Positions 54,092 to 63,084 of a stretch of DNA of 64,000 nucleotides are shown piece after piece (within the stretch, counting starts at the first letter, position 1; every line of letters begins with the position of its first letter). The notes under the pieces were generated by a model that saw only the letters and a program-made list of their open reading frames with translations, had not been told where the DNA came from and did not search any database. The translations under genes and the position numbers were made by a program. This DNA comes from Candidatus Zixiibacteriota bacterium. Its GTDB lineage: Bacteria; Zixibacteria; MSB-5A5; GN15; FEB-12. The stretch covers positions 124,001 through 188,000 of the forward strand of contig DAOSXA010000001.1 of the NCBI GenBank assembly GCA_035380245.1, given 5' to 3'.

Positions 54092-55844
54092 TTTTCCTCC
54101 TGTGAATCGGAATCTTGACGTAGAGCGACGGCAACGACTGCAGGTTGGTTTGCAAACCATAAGTACCGCCATGATAACGGATCGTTTCACCGGCAACCAT
54201 GACGGTCAGTCGTTGTGAGGCCCCCTTCTGTGAGAATATCTGTGTCAGCAGTTTGTGCATCTTGTCGCGGTTTTCCTCGGGAGTGTGCACATCGATAGTC
54301 ATGCAAGCCTGGCCATCGACAATTTCCGTGTGAACCACGGCATCTCCGGGTGGAATCAGCTCCTCGGCAACCAGCTTGAGGAGTTGATAGACGGCATGAG
54401 CCAATTGATCGCTGTTGCCAAACACTTCAATTCCCGGCTGTAGTTCCAGATTGATATCATCAAAAGCGCCACGGCACCGACCAGCGAGCGTACGATAGCT
54501 GCGCTCGATCAGGGCGGAGAAATCAACGACTTCGTTCCGGGCACGGCTGGCTTTGGAGAAATCCAACACATGAGCAAGAACGGTTTCGGCGCGACGAACC
54601 TCACCGGCAATGATATTCAGGTATTCCCGATGATGATCGGCCAGGTCGGACTTGAGCAACAGGTTGGCGAAGCCACCGACGATGGTGAGCGGATTACGTA
54701 GTTCATGCGCTATCGCCGAAGTGAGTTCGCCGATCACCGACATTTTCTCGAACTGGATGATCTGATCCTGGGTCTCGGCCAGACGGCGATTGATACGCTC
54801 CATCTCCTGAGCACGTTGAAGCTGTATCTCATATAGTTCAGCGCGTTCCATCGCAACGGCAGCCTGATTCGATAATACCTGCAACAGGCGAACATCTTCA
54901 TCGGTGATCGTACGCCCGGTGAAAAGGTTGTCGGCGACCAGTAAACCCTGGAGGTTTCCCTTGCTGACCATCGGGACCAGAGCCAACTCGCGCGAGCCAA
55001 GACGTAGTATAAGCGACTGAGTGATTTCATCGACCGGGTCGTTCGGATCGAGAATAAACCATTGACCAAGATGACAGGCATTCTCAATATCCGACGGTTG
55101 GTTGAAATCGATGCTGTAATCTTTGATGAGCCCGGTAATTCCGCCTTCGACACCGACCTCGTCATGGATGCTGGCGGTCAGCAGATCGGACAAGGTCAGT
55201 CTATTCGAGTCCATATCGTGCCAGATGCGTCCGGCCTCTTCGGCCGAGGTCGGCCCCACCGCCAGATGCCCCTGGAGCAATCGTTGCTTTTCATCGTACA
55301 GGAACAGGAAAGCCCGGTTGAAACCGAGTCCCTGAGAAGCCGTAGCACCGGTCAGGATGGCCATGAGAATATGATCCAGGTCATGCGTGGATGAAAGCGC
55401 CGTGGCGACTTCGGCCAGGATTTGCAGTTCATCCTGAAGCTCGGCATAGGCCGCTTGATTTTCCAGTTTGCGAGTCTGGCGGACGAGAGCGACGATGCGG
55501 CGATCGTCGTTATATCCAAAAGCCTGACAGCAGAAATCCAACTCGCAGAATTGACCTCTCCGATTGGTACAATGCACTTCGGAAAGACAGAAGGGGCGAT
55601 CGCCGTTCAGGACTTCATTGAAATGTTCCTGGACATCTGAGTCGAATACATTGTCGATTCGTTCCAGAGAATAATCGATTCCCGGAGCTTGTTCATCGAT
55701 ACCCAGAAGTCGTGCGGCGGTTTCGTTGGTATGCACTATATAGCGATCGCGGTCGACCACGAACTGACCGATCTCGAACCGACTGAGCAGTTCGTCGCCG
55801 ACGGTTGTCGGGATATTTGTGACTTGCTCTAACAGTCTGTCCAT
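54063..55844 (-). CDS. PAS-GAF sensor histidine kinase with weak ATPase domain
   Basis: 593 residues from the ATG at 55844. PAS domain (about 20-125, 'HTNETAARLLGIDEQ'), GAF domain (about 145-335, 'MVSKGNLQGLLVADNLFTG'), then HisKA with phospho-His380 in 'SAIAHELRNPLTIVGGFANL'. The C-terminal HATPase region is poor: the N-box reads 'DQLAHAVYQLLKLVAEEL' without the usual Asn, and no DxGxG or GxGxG box is clear. No membrane helix, so it is cytosolic. It begins just after the GAF-HisKA gene and overlaps a receiver gene. Confidence 0.87.
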   Translation of the reverse strand: MDRLLEQVTNIPTTVGDELLSRFEIGQFVVDRDRYIVHTNETAARLLGIDEQAPGIDYSLERIDNVFDSDVQEHFNEVLNGDRPFCLSEVHCTNRRGQFCELDFCCQAFGYNDDRRIVALVRQTRKLENQAAYAELQDELQILAEVATALSSTHDLDHILMAILTGATASQGLGFNRAFLFLYDEKQRLLQGHLAVGPTSAEEAGRIWHDMDSNRLTLSDLLTASIHDEVGVEGGITGLIKDYSIDFNQPSDIENACHLGQWFILDPNDPVDEITQSLILRLGSRELALVPMVSKGNLQGLLVADNLFTGRTITDEDVRLLQVLSNQAAVAMERAELYEIQLQRAQEMERINRRLAETQDQIIQFEKMSVIGELTSAIAHELRNPLTIVGGFANLLLKSDLADHHREYLNIIAGEVRRAETVLAHVLDFSKASRARNEVVDFSALIERSYRTLAGRCRGAFDDINLELQPGIEVFGNSDQLAHAVYQLLKLVAEELIPPGDAVVHTEIVDGQACMTIDVHTPEENRDKMHKLLTQIFSQKGASQRLTVMVAGETIRYHGGTYGLQTNLQSLPSLYVKIPIHRRKNDSEENPGS

Positions 55845-55846
55845 CG

Positions 55847-56692
55847 TTAATCCTTGTCTTCCGTCTCGACGCATCGATCCATCGCTTCGACCAGACTGCA
55901 TATCCCGCTCAGGCGGCGATTTGCTTTGGAAACGCGAAGGGCGGCAGCTTCGATACGTCTCATACGCGACAGTTCCTTTTGACTGACCGCAGATTTCTCC
56001 ATTACCAGGCATTGGATATTGCCCACGATTACGGCCAGGGGGTTGTTAATTTCATGATTGACACTGGCGGCCAGACGCGCAGCTTCTCGCAGCCGCACCA
56101 TGAGGTTGGCGCCCGATAAAACATTCCGTTCACCAGTGGAATGCTGCTGCACTTCAGCCCGTGTGCGATTGAGTTCTTCGTCCAGTTGCAGCATCTGTAA
56201 CGAGACGCCGAGGGGCCCGGCGACCATCTCGGCCATCCGTAATTTCTCGTCGTCGTAGATATCCGCGGCAAAACAACCGAGATTGACCACTCCGACCAAC
56301 TCCTCACCGTACAGCAACGGAATTGACAAAATGCTGCGATAATGACCGTCCGGTTCGGATAGAAAATCTTTCTTACGTAACGGAATCCGAGTGGGGCGAC
56401 GGTTGGCTGCCACCCAGCCTTCGAGGCCGAGTCCGGATCCCAGTGACAGATAACTCAGGAATTGTACACGGCGTCCGACGCTGACCAATTCTTCAAGACG
56501 ACGGCTCACACGGGACACCAGATGCACCGTTGCGCCATCGAACGGGATCAAATCCTTGAGTCTCTTCAACAGCGAGGCGCTTTTATCCGAAAGGGAGCCC
56601 TTAATATCGATCGGGCTGCACAATCGAAGAAGCTTATTGAGACGATCCGCATCGTTTGATACGGTCGGGATGTCACTAGCGGTCGTGGTCAC
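55847..56692 (-). CDS. GAF-HisKA protein without a catalytic ATPase domain
   Basis: 281 residues. A GAF domain (about 25-170: 'FDGATVHLVSRVSRRLEELV', 'LLYGEELVGVVNLGCFAADI') is followed by a HisKA-like helix pair with His213 in 'LAASVNHEINNPLAVIVGNI'. The protein ends about 65 residues after that His, so the HATPase domain is absent rather than cut by a frameshift: normal initiation of the next kinase gene lies 2 bp on. It may be phosphorylated in trans or form heterodimers with the kinase encoded downstream. Confidence 0.85.
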   Translation of the reverse strand: MTTTASDIPTVSNDADRLNKLLRLCSPIDIKGSLSDKSASLLKRLKDLIPFDGATVHLVSRVSRRLEELVSVGRRVQFLSYLSLGSGLGLEGWVAANRRPTRIPLRKKDFLSEPDGHYRSILSIPLLYGEELVGVVNLGCFAADIYDDEKLRMAEMVAGPLGVSLQMLQLDEELNRTRAEVQQHSTGERNVLSGANLMVRLREAARLAASVNHEINNPLAVIVGNIQCLVMEKSAVSQKELSRMRRIEAAALRVSKANRRLSGICSLVEAMDRCVETEDKD

Positions 56693-57315
56693 CCTTCCTC
56701 TCCTACAGTAGCCTGCTCCAGGTGCTCAGTTATCCGGCGACACAGTTTTTGTTCCAGCTCATGGAAGAAGATCTGTTTATCCGGTGCCGAGACATGAATT
56801 TCAGGATCATTGATGTTGTCATCCATGGACATTTGCATGATCCGTTTGGCTTCTTTACTGATTTTGAAAGGCTCGGCGGTAATGACTCTCCCCCAGGACA
56901 AATCGATGAGGCGCAACTCACCTTCGATCACTCCGACAGTCGAATATTTGTGGAAAACCAGCGGGATATGCCAGCTTTTACGCCGTTCGAGCCGTTCGGA
57001 GTTAACATCGACCAGCAGCAAATAACGCCCGCCCACTTCGCGTCCCCAGTTGACCAGCGAGTCGGTATCAAAGCGATTGGTCGGGAAAGGCGGAAGGTTA
57101 TCCTGTCCGGGTTCTGCCAGCACCGGTCGCAGTTGTTCGTTGCGAGAGATATCCGCAGCCAGAATTTGTTCGATTTGCGGTTGTGACCAGGCGGACTCGG
57201 CCTGATCGACACGTATTATGATTTTACGTGCGAACGAATCAGCCAGGGCAACTCCGTTCAATACCATGATCAGTAATGCCAGAGCTATGCCGATCTTGAC
57301 CAGTCGGGCAATCAT
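56689..57315 (-). CDS. Exported protein of unknown function
   Basis: 208 residues from the ATG at 57315 (AGGTG upstream; GTG at 57321 is possible). A signal peptide ends 'VLNGVALADS'. The mature domain has 'VNWGREVGGRYLLLVDVNSE', 'GVIEGELRLIDLSWGRVITA' and a C-terminal helix, a layout like CsgG/TolB-type periplasmic domains that assess outer-membrane assembly, though the match is loose. It lies between PilZ and kinase genes (4-nt overlap with the latter), tying it to motility or its envelope parts. Confidence 0.65.
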   Translation of the reverse strand: MIARLVKIGIALALLIMVLNGVALADSFARKIIIRVDQAESAWSQPQIEQILAADISRNEQLRPVLAEPGQDNLPPFPTNRFDTDSLVNWGREVGGRYLLLVDVNSERLERRKSWHIPLVFHKYSTVGVIEGELRLIDLSWGRVITAEPFKISKEAKRIMQMSMDDNINDPEIHVSAPDKQIFFHELEQKLCRRITEHLEQATVGEEG

Positions 57316-57317
57316 AA

Positions 57318-57800
57318 TCACACCTGTTCCCGAGCTACGAACCGGTTGACGACCTCACGAACGGTCTTGTCGAAATGGTCAAACTGCTCGTCCAGAAGAT
57401 CCATCTCGGAAGCCGACAGAATGTCATTCAAATTCTCGCGTGTAACGAACTGAACACCGGCAAGATTGCCGCTCTCATCCGTATCACAACGTTTGACCAG
57501 ACCGAGAATACCGTTGAGGGTGCCGGTGTCACGAAGCAGGAAACGCATGGCGACGATGTCGCCTTCATTGACCGGCTGCTCCAGATCGAGCAGTACGCCG
57601 CCGGCGGAAATGTTCAGGATATTTCCCTGAATGCGATACTCATCTCCCTGCGGCCAGTAGTTTCCGAAAATGTCCTTAATGCGACTCAGTGAAGCGGGAG
57701 AGGTTATCTCGATTCTTACGAACTGACGTTTTTCGGTCGTATGCTCCTGAGCAGTCGCGACCTTGTTATCGTTGGCATCCTGCGTGGGTGATTTTCCCAT
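57318..57800 (-). CDS. PilZ domain c-di-GMP receptor
   Basis: 160 residues. The PilZ domain (about 22-135) has both ligand motifs: RxxxR in 'KRQFVRIE' and NxSxxG in 'ILNISAGGVLLDLE'. It should bind cyclic di-GMP. A polar N-terminal tail (1-22) and a helical C-terminal tail follow no known partner. First-rate AGGAG site upstream. One of three adjacent PilZ genes in the flagellar region. Confidence 0.9.
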   Translation of the reverse strand: MGKSPTQDANDNKVATAQEHTTEKRQFVRIEITSPASLSRIKDIFGNYWPQGDEYRIQGNILNISAGGVLLDLEQPVNEGDIVAMRFLLRDTGTLNGILGLVKRCDTDESGNLAGVQFVTRENLNDILSASEMDLLDEQFDHFDKTVREVVNRFVAREQV

Positions 57801-57821
57801 GATTAACTCCTGTATCGATGG

Positions 57822-58583
57822 CTACAATCTATTTTTCTTTTTCCAGGCAATCAGCGCCTGGTTCATCTCGGCCCGCTTAGGGGCGGTAAACTCAAACACG
57901 GCCGGGGGTAGAAGCTTGAGAATGTTCTCAGGTACTTCGACCCGCGCCTGCATGTCGGTGAGGAATTCCACACCGGTATAGAAATGCCCGGTTTCGGGCT
58001 GTATGCTGTGTCTGACACATCCGATCATGAGAACCGGGAATTCGAATTGATCGAGGGCCAGATTAACGAATAACTTGGTGCCTTTTTCCAGGCGACTGGA
58101 GAGATCAAGTAAAAGACCGCCGCCGGAGAGATTGACGGATTCGGTTTCCATCCAGCGCATATTCTTGAGTTTCTTGGGATGAAAAGCCGGTCCGGCCATA
58201 ACGGCCATGCGCACCGGGAACGACATGCGAACCCGAATGAAACGTCGGCGCATGAGCGGAAGAGCTTTATCGTCCAGAAAAATACGACAACGACCGCCGG
58301 AGGTGCGCTTAAGCAGGGCAGCAACAGTGATTTCTTCTCCCTTGTATTGGAAACAGAGGGCAATTTGTTGATTGCTGACGAGCGTATCGATGCTTCTCTC
58401 GGCGCCGCCGCGATCCAGGGTGAGAGAATTTTCGCGAGCTTCAATCACTCGTGTGGCCAGCGGTCTTCCGGGGAATTGTTCCGAATGTACCGTAACGGAA
58501 CGACCAACCATTGTCGAGAGATCTAACAAGGCAGTGTTGAACATGACATCATCATGCTGATCTCTGACGGCCTGGGTGACCAT
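57822..58583 (-). CDS. YcgR-like two-domain PilZ protein
   Basis: 253 residues. An N-terminal YcgR-N-like beta domain (about 15-110) precedes the PilZ domain with RxxxR in 'MRRRFIRVRM' and 'SVNLSGGGLLLDLSSR'. YcgR binds the flagellar motor under high c-di-GMP and slows it. The C-terminal 'AEMNQALIAWKKKNRL' helix is extra. The start is 2 bp past the stop of the next PilZ gene upstream, so they are co-transcribed. Confidence 0.9.
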   Translation of the reverse strand: MVTQAVRDQHDDVMFNTALLDLSTMVGRSVTVHSEQFPGRPLATRVIEARENSLTLDRGGAERSIDTLVSNQQIALCFQYKGEEITVAALLKRTSGGRCRIFLDDKALPLMRRRFIRVRMSFPVRMAVMAGPAFHPKKLKNMRWMETESVNLSGGGLLLDLSSRLEKGTKLFVNLALDQFEFPVLMIGCVRHSIQPETGHFYTGVEFLTDMQARVEVPENILKLLPPAVFEFTAPKRAEMNQALIAWKKKNRL

Positions 58584-58585
58584 AT

Positions 58586-59344
58586 CTACAGCAATCCTTT
58601 CTGGCGCAGTTCTACTTGTTTATGGAAGATGAAACTGACCAATCGATTCTGAGCCACGCGGCCAAAATGCCTGACCGATGTCGGTAATTGCTCCAGTTCG
58701 TGACTCTCAAAGAATTTTCTGAGATTGTCGGAGGTAATGAACTCAACGCCAACCATGCGCTGGCGTTCATCCAGAGCTTCACGGCGGCAGACAGCAACCA
58801 CCGTTTCGGGAAGCTCGATACCCGGGAAAAAAGCAAATTTCAGCAACAGACGATCATCCACACGCGGTTCATCATTGATATGGATCAGGGCGCCGCCGCC
58901 GCTGAGATCAACGGTGGTAGAATCATGCCAGGTGAGTGACTCCTCGAACGATTCGTAATCCATAACCGGTTTAATGAGTGCCCAGGACAGCTTCTCCGTG
59001 ACCTCGATACGAGCGAACTGGCGGCGTTGTACGCGCTTAACGTTGCTCGGCGGAGTGAGGATATAAGCTTCACCGTTGGCGCGAATGAGTTTCTTGACAA
59101 CCGACTGACATTGATAAACGGCATCTTCACGAGTTATCAGAATCGAAACCGCGGCGTTGCTGCGGAGGAGGGTATTTCCTCGCACATACTCCGGCGCGTC
59201 AACCAGGATACCGGAGTTGACGAAATCCTCGACGCGGGCGGTATAAATGCCCGCCTCACTACCCTCACCGATAACGATTTCGATCCGTTCCCAGATTTTA
59301 AGCGGTTTTGAAAGTCTGGGCAGCGGTAGTTCCGCAACAGCCAT
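58586..59344 (-). CDS. YcgR-like two-domain PilZ protein
   Basis: 252 residues with the same layout: YcgR-N-like domain (about 15-105) then PilZ with RxxxR in 'QRRQFARIEV' and 'TVDLSGGGALIHIND'. It is a diverged relative of the PilZ protein encoded next downstream. The C-terminal tail 'SFIFHKQVELRQKGLL' is helical and basic. AGGATAAC precedes the ATG. Likely flagellar brake or a c-di-GMP sensor with a partner of its own. Confidence 0.9.
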   Translation of the reverse strand: MAVAELPLPRLSKPLKIWERIEIVIGEGSEAGIYTARVEDFVNSGILVDAPEYVRGNTLLRSNAAVSILITREDAVYQCQSVVKKLIRANGEAYILTPPSNVKRVQRRQFARIEVTEKLSWALIKPVMDYESFEESLTWHDSTTVDLSGGGALIHINDEPRVDDRLLLKFAFFPGIELPETVVAVCRREALDERQRMVGVEFITSDNLRKFFESHELEQLPTSVRHFGRVAQNRLVSFIFHKQVELRQKGLL

Positions 59345-59355
59345 GTTATCCTATC

Positions 59356-60540
59356 CTAAGCCGTTTTAAGTGCTTCCATGTTGGCCCGACCCTGCTCTAT
59401 TGCCAGTTCGAGAATCTTACGAGCAAGCGCGGTTCGGGAGCGGTCGTTCCGATTGCGATAAATGAAATCCTGGCCGTACTTGATGGTGCTGTTGAAGTAC
59501 TGACGAGCACCGTCGTAGTCCCCCACGCGACGTGAAAGTTCCGCGATCAAGTACGAAGCCTGTAGCTGCTGATAACCGGGCGAGATATCGCGGCCATCGG
59601 AGAAAGCAGCCTGATAATAACTGACGGCCTTTTCCAAAGCGGTACGTTCGTTGATAGTCACACCGTCCCAGGTCAGGCGGACTTCCTTGAGATAATCCGT
59701 AAAGGAATTGCGCCCGGCAAAGCCCACGCCGGTGACTCCATCCTGTTCGTCCAGCACCGTCCCCTTGTATTCATTGAGAGCCTGCCCCAGTTGATTCAAC
59801 TGTGCTTCCATATCACCGAATGCCTGGCGGCAACCGTTGACACCGGACGCGATCGACTCCTGGAACGGTACCATCTGAGCTTTAATTTCCGAGGGTATCT
59901 CGGCATTATCGAACTGCGCCTGCCAGTGCCGCTCGAAAGCTCGCATCTCTTTGGCGAACGATTCCAGAGCGGAATCCATACCGGCGAAGCGGTTGTCAAT
60001 GTCAGAGGTCAGATTACCGAGAGCATTGGTAGCAGGATTACCGAGACGGTTCATCGCACGGAACACCCAGCCAATGCGAAGATAGAAACGACCGAGGTCG
60101 AGGTTCGACGGGTGATCGGCAAGCAGTTCATCGTAAACAGCCAAATGCAGTTTCAGGATGGCTGACTCGTTGGGAAAACGTTGGGTGTCGATCGCCTCAC
60201 CCATCAGCTTCAGAACCGAACCAGCCTGTGCCAGTTGATCGAGGTGCTGAGGTTTGATGCTCTTCAAGCGGTACGTGATAAAATTGGTATCTTTCTTCCA
60301 CTCCTTGAAGCTGTTGTTGAACTCGCGAGTGTAGAAGCAGTTACTGCACGTAGCGGTGAAATAGAGCAGTGGATTGTGGTTCTGATAGCGTTTGAAGCGC
60401 CATTCGATGTCGGTTGGGCAGAAATCGGTATCTCTCCCCTGCTCGGTATAAGCCCCGACCCGAACCGTCTGTAGTTCGTTGATCGTTTTGCAGATCGGGC
60501 ATTCGATCCGCGAGATGAAAAATGGGCTGTCTGTTGCCAT
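59356..60540 (-). CDS. DUF2225 zinc-finger-like TPR protein
   Basis: 394 residues. Near the N terminus 'IECPICKTINE' and, about 45 residues later, 'TATCSNCFYTREFN' give two CxxC pairs for metal binding, with 'GRDTDFCPTDI' between, the DUF2225 pattern. The rest is helical with TPR-like hairpins ('RRVGDYDGARQYFNSTIKYG'). Cytosolic, no signal. In spirochaetes and FCB bacteria it lies in flagellar loci, as here, but its function is unknown. GGAG precedes the ATG. Confidence 0.85.
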   Translation of the reverse strand: MATDSPFFISRIECPICKTINELQTVRVGAYTEQGRDTDFCPTDIEWRFKRYQNHNPLLYFTATCSNCFYTREFNNSFKEWKKDTNFITYRLKSIKPQHLDQLAQAGSVLKLMGEAIDTQRFPNESAILKLHLAVYDELLADHPSNLDLGRFYLRIGWVFRAMNRLGNPATNALGNLTSDIDNRFAGMDSALESFAKEMRAFERHWQAQFDNAEIPSEIKAQMVPFQESIASGVNGCRQAFGDMEAQLNQLGQALNEYKGTVLDEQDGVTGVGFAGRNSFTDYLKEVRLTWDGVTINERTALEKAVSYYQAAFSDGRDISPGYQQLQASYLIAELSRRVGDYDGARQYFNSTIKYGQDFIYRNRNDRSRTALARKILELAIEQGRANMEALKTA

Positions 60541-60559
60541 GTTTATCTCCAGAGAATAA

Positions 60560-60973
60560 TTAATTAGCCTTTAAAGTGAGCAGTTGCAGCTCCGTCTCTG
60601 AGATTGGGAGCACGCGCTGAATTTTCTCAGCGGAAGCACCGGCCTTAAGCATCTCCCGGGCGATACGATGGATATCGTTACGGTCGGTGCGGGCCATACG
60701 CGTTGTCGGAACAACGGCAGGCCTGGTCGGTGTCGGCGCCGTTTCGGGAGCTTTCGGATTCGAGAGATTCACGAAACTCCCGGTCTGCTCGGTCGGTTTC
60801 GGCGGCATCACACCAGGTGCAGCAGCGGCCAAAGTCGGCGATGCCGCAGCTTCAGCAGTTTCGGTGCGACGGTTGCTAAAAGCGCTGTAAACGATTAACG
60901 ACAGCGCTCCGGCCGCCAGATAGCCCGCGATGTTAAGGGCCATGTCCAGTATGATGTTGCTTGAAAGTTCCAT
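60560..60973 (-). CDS. Membrane-anchored DUF2802-like flagellar-locus protein
   Basis: 137 residues: one N-terminal membrane helix (about 8-30), a Pro/Ala/Thr-rich linker (about 38-95), and a helix-turn-helix-like end 'DIHRIAREMLKAGASAEKIQ...ISETELQLL'. This end resembles DUF2802, a domain found beside flagellar regulator genes in other bacteria. It lies just after fliA and a small acidic protein on the same strand. Role unknown. Confidence 0.7.
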   Translation of the reverse strand: MELSSNIILDMALNIAGYLAAGALSLIVYSAFSNRRTETAEAAASPTLAAAAPGVMPPKPTEQTGSFVNLSNPKAPETAPTPTRPAVVPTTRMARTDRNDIHRIAREMLKAGASAEKIQRVLPISETELQLLTLKAN

Positions 60974-60992
60974 TTTCAGCTTCCTGTCTTGT

Positions 60993-61310
60993 TTATGCTT
61001 CCAGATCTATGCGGTCACCCGCCTGGGGAGCCGGCTCTTCCGATGTCCGGTCATCCGTTTCATTTTCAATCGTCTCTTCGTTCGGTTCTTCCTGTGGCTC
61101 GTCCGGTTGTGCTTCCGTGTTCTCCTGATCGGTGGCTTCTTCGCTTATGATCAGTTCATCCTCGCGTCGTTTCTTCTTTTTGAGTTCTTCCTTCAACTCC
61201 TTCAAGAAGCGCCGCTCGTTCTCATCCCGCTTGGAGCGCACCAACGGGTTGACTTTCTCGTCGGGGGGCGTTCCGAACAACGGTTCGGTTCGTTCAATTT
61301 CCTGTGCCAT
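60993..61310 (-). CDS. Small charged protein of the flagellar locus
   Basis: 105 residues, very rich in Glu, Lys and Asp: a lysine-rich helix 'ELKEELKKKKRREDELI' followed by an acidic disordered tail. No signal or membrane helix. GGGAG precedes the ATG. Similar low-complexity proteins lie between fliA and DUF2802 genes in other genomes; nothing can be said about function. Confidence 0.65.
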   Translation of the reverse strand: MAQEIERTEPLFGTPPDEKVNPLVRSKRDENERRFLKELKEELKKKKRREDELIISEEATDQENTEAQPDEPQEEPNEETIENETDDRTSEEPAPQAGDRIDLEA

Positions 61311-61343
61311 GGCACTCCCTTTCCGAGCCTTGAGCTAATCCTA

Positions 61344-62216
61344 TCAACCGGTAAGGGCAAATCTCTCTTTCACCATGCCGCGCAGTTTGGCGACAGCCCT
61401 GGTGTGAATCTGCGATACGCGTGATTCGGAGATGTGCATCACCTCACCGATCTCCTTCAGGGTTAATTCTTCGAAATAGTACAAAGCGATAACCAGCTTC
61501 TCCTGGTCGGTCAGGCGGTCAATGGCCACCACCAGGAAAGAGCGCAGTTCGCCTTTTTCGATATCGCTCAGGATATTCCCCACCGAGCCGTCGACAATCG
61601 TTTCGATTCGGGGGACCTGGCGGTTGTCATCCTCACGGTAGACAACTTCGTCGAGCGAGAGGACATTAGTTCCGTGGACATCATCCATAGCCAGGTGAAG
61701 CTCCTGCACCGAAATGTTCATGCGGTGCGCGATTTCTGCATTTTGCGGCTTACGACCGAGTTCGTTTTCGAGACCGGTGTAGGCGCGATCGATTTCGCGC
61801 GACTTGGCACGGGTCGAGCGCGGCACCCAGTCCAGAGCACGCAGTTCATCAAGAATGGCTCCGCGGATACGCGGTACGGCGTACGTTTCGAATTTCACAC
61901 CACGAGCGGAGTCATAATTTCCAAACGCCTCGATCAACCCGATGACGCCGGTGTTAACCAGGTCCGATAATTCCACCGACCGGGGAAAACCCATAGCCAT
62001 GCGCGAGGCAACATTGCGAACCAGCGGCAGGTATTTTTCGAGTAGTTGCTGGCGCATTTCCTCGGAACGGCATTTCTGATAGCGGGACCAATCCCGTTCA
62101 GTGACTTCCCACTTGCGAGATTTCCTGGCCCTGGCGGTCACAGCCGTTTGAGCCATCTGGGTCATATCGGCATCAGCCGGGTGTTTTCTGGTCGTCGATT
62201 TTTGCATCGTAGCCAT
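61344..62216 (-). CDS. fliA: Flagellar sigma-28 factor FliA
   Basis: 290 residues. Region 2 'YLPLVRNVASRMAMGFPRSV' and 'LSDLVNTGVIGLIEAFGNYD', region 3 'RAGKSR'-like 'RSTRAKSREIDRAYTGLENE', and region 4 'LTDQEKLVIALYYFEELTLK' with 'ISESRVSQIHTRAVAKL' identify a WhiG/FliA-type sigma factor. It directs late flagellar and chemotaxis genes. A 45-residue N-terminal extension precedes the core; an internal ATG is possible. It follows flhG by 8 bp in a standard flhF-flhG-fliA order. Confidence 0.96.
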   Translation of the reverse strand: MATMQKSTTRKHPADADMTQMAQTAVTARARKSRKWEVTERDWSRYQKCRSEEMRQQLLEKYLPLVRNVASRMAMGFPRSVELSDLVNTGVIGLIEAFGNYDSARGVKFETYAVPRIRGAILDELRALDWVPRSTRAKSREIDRAYTGLENELGRKPQNAEIAHRMNISVQELHLAMDDVHGTNVLSLDEVVYREDDNRQVPRIETIVDGSVGNILSDIEKGELRSFLVVAIDRLTDQEKLVIALYYFEELTLKEIGEVMHISESRVSQIHTRAVAKLRGMVKERFALTG

Positions 62217-62223
62217 TTGATTG

Positions 62224-63084
62224 CTATTCCCTTGTATCGGCCTTTATCGTTAAGCCATTGATTCTTTTTCTGTTTGAAAGCCGCGTCCCGGTCGGAGTTA
62301 TCCCGAAATCGGTCAGCAGCCGGGCGGCGAGTTCATCGAACGCATATAGCGCATCGCTGGGCTGATCCAGCCCTGCCAGGGTGGTCTGACCGGCTACGCT
62401 CCGGCGTACTGATTCATCCTCCGGCAAAAAGCCCACGGTTTGCGGGGAAACGCCGAGGAACCGCTCGGAAAGCGCTGAGAACTTGCGGATGATATATTCA
62501 GCCTCTTCGACCCCTTCGGTCCGATTGACCAACAGGCGGCAGTCAAGGCGGGGATTGCTGCGTTTGAGAAACTTGAACAGACCGTAACAATCGCTGATAG
62601 AGGAAAGCTCCGGTACCAGCAGCAACAGGTTCAAATCTGAAGTATGGGCGGCCATAATGGCGGTTTGAGTAACACCGGAAGAATGGTCGACCAGGATGAA
62701 ATCGTAATCAACAGCCTGTTTGAGCAGGTTGCGTATCAGGCGACGGGAAGCGGTTTCATCTTCAGGATCCAGATTTTCACTGTTGCGGAATCCTCCCAAT
62801 AAGTCCCAACCCGGCTTGATTCGGTATACCGCTTCTTTAAGGCTCAGGCTTCGATCGGCGAACTCGCCCAAACCGAAATCGCAGGTTGCCTTGGCGAGAA
62901 CATGCAGATTGCCGCTGTAAAGGTCACCGTCGACCATCAGGACGCGGAGCCCCCGAGCAGCCAGCCGGTCAGCCAGATTGAACGTTACAACAGTCTTGCC
63001 TACGCCGTTCTTACCGGACAGAATGGAAATCACCACGGCAGCACGGCCATGTTCCGGGGCGCGGGTGAAAGTCTGCTTAAACAA
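62224..63084 (-). CDS. flhG: FlhG/FleN MinD-like ATPase
   Basis: 286 residues of the MinD/ParA family. The deviant Walker A is 'SGKNGVGKTVVTFNLADRLA', with 'VLMVDGDLYSGNLHV' and 'YDFILVDHSSGVTQT' as the other nucleotide motifs. FlhG controls flagellar number with FlhF. The N-terminal part lacks the Gln-rich activator helix seen in some family members. It overlaps the flhF 3' end by 8 bp. Confidence 0.95.
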   Translation of the reverse strand: MFKQTFTRAPEHGRAAVVISILSGKNGVGKTVVTFNLADRLAARGLRVLMVDGDLYSGNLHVLAKATCDFGLGEFADRSLSLKEAVYRIKPGWDLLGGFRNSENLDPEDETASRRLIRNLLKQAVDYDFILVDHSSGVTQTAIMAAHTSDLNLLLLVPELSSISDCYGLFKFLKRSNPRLDCRLLVNRTEGVEEAEYIIRKFSALSERFLGVSPQTVGFLPEDESVRRSVAGQTTLAGLDQPSDALYAFDELAARLLTDFGITPTGTRLSNRKRINGLTIKADTRE

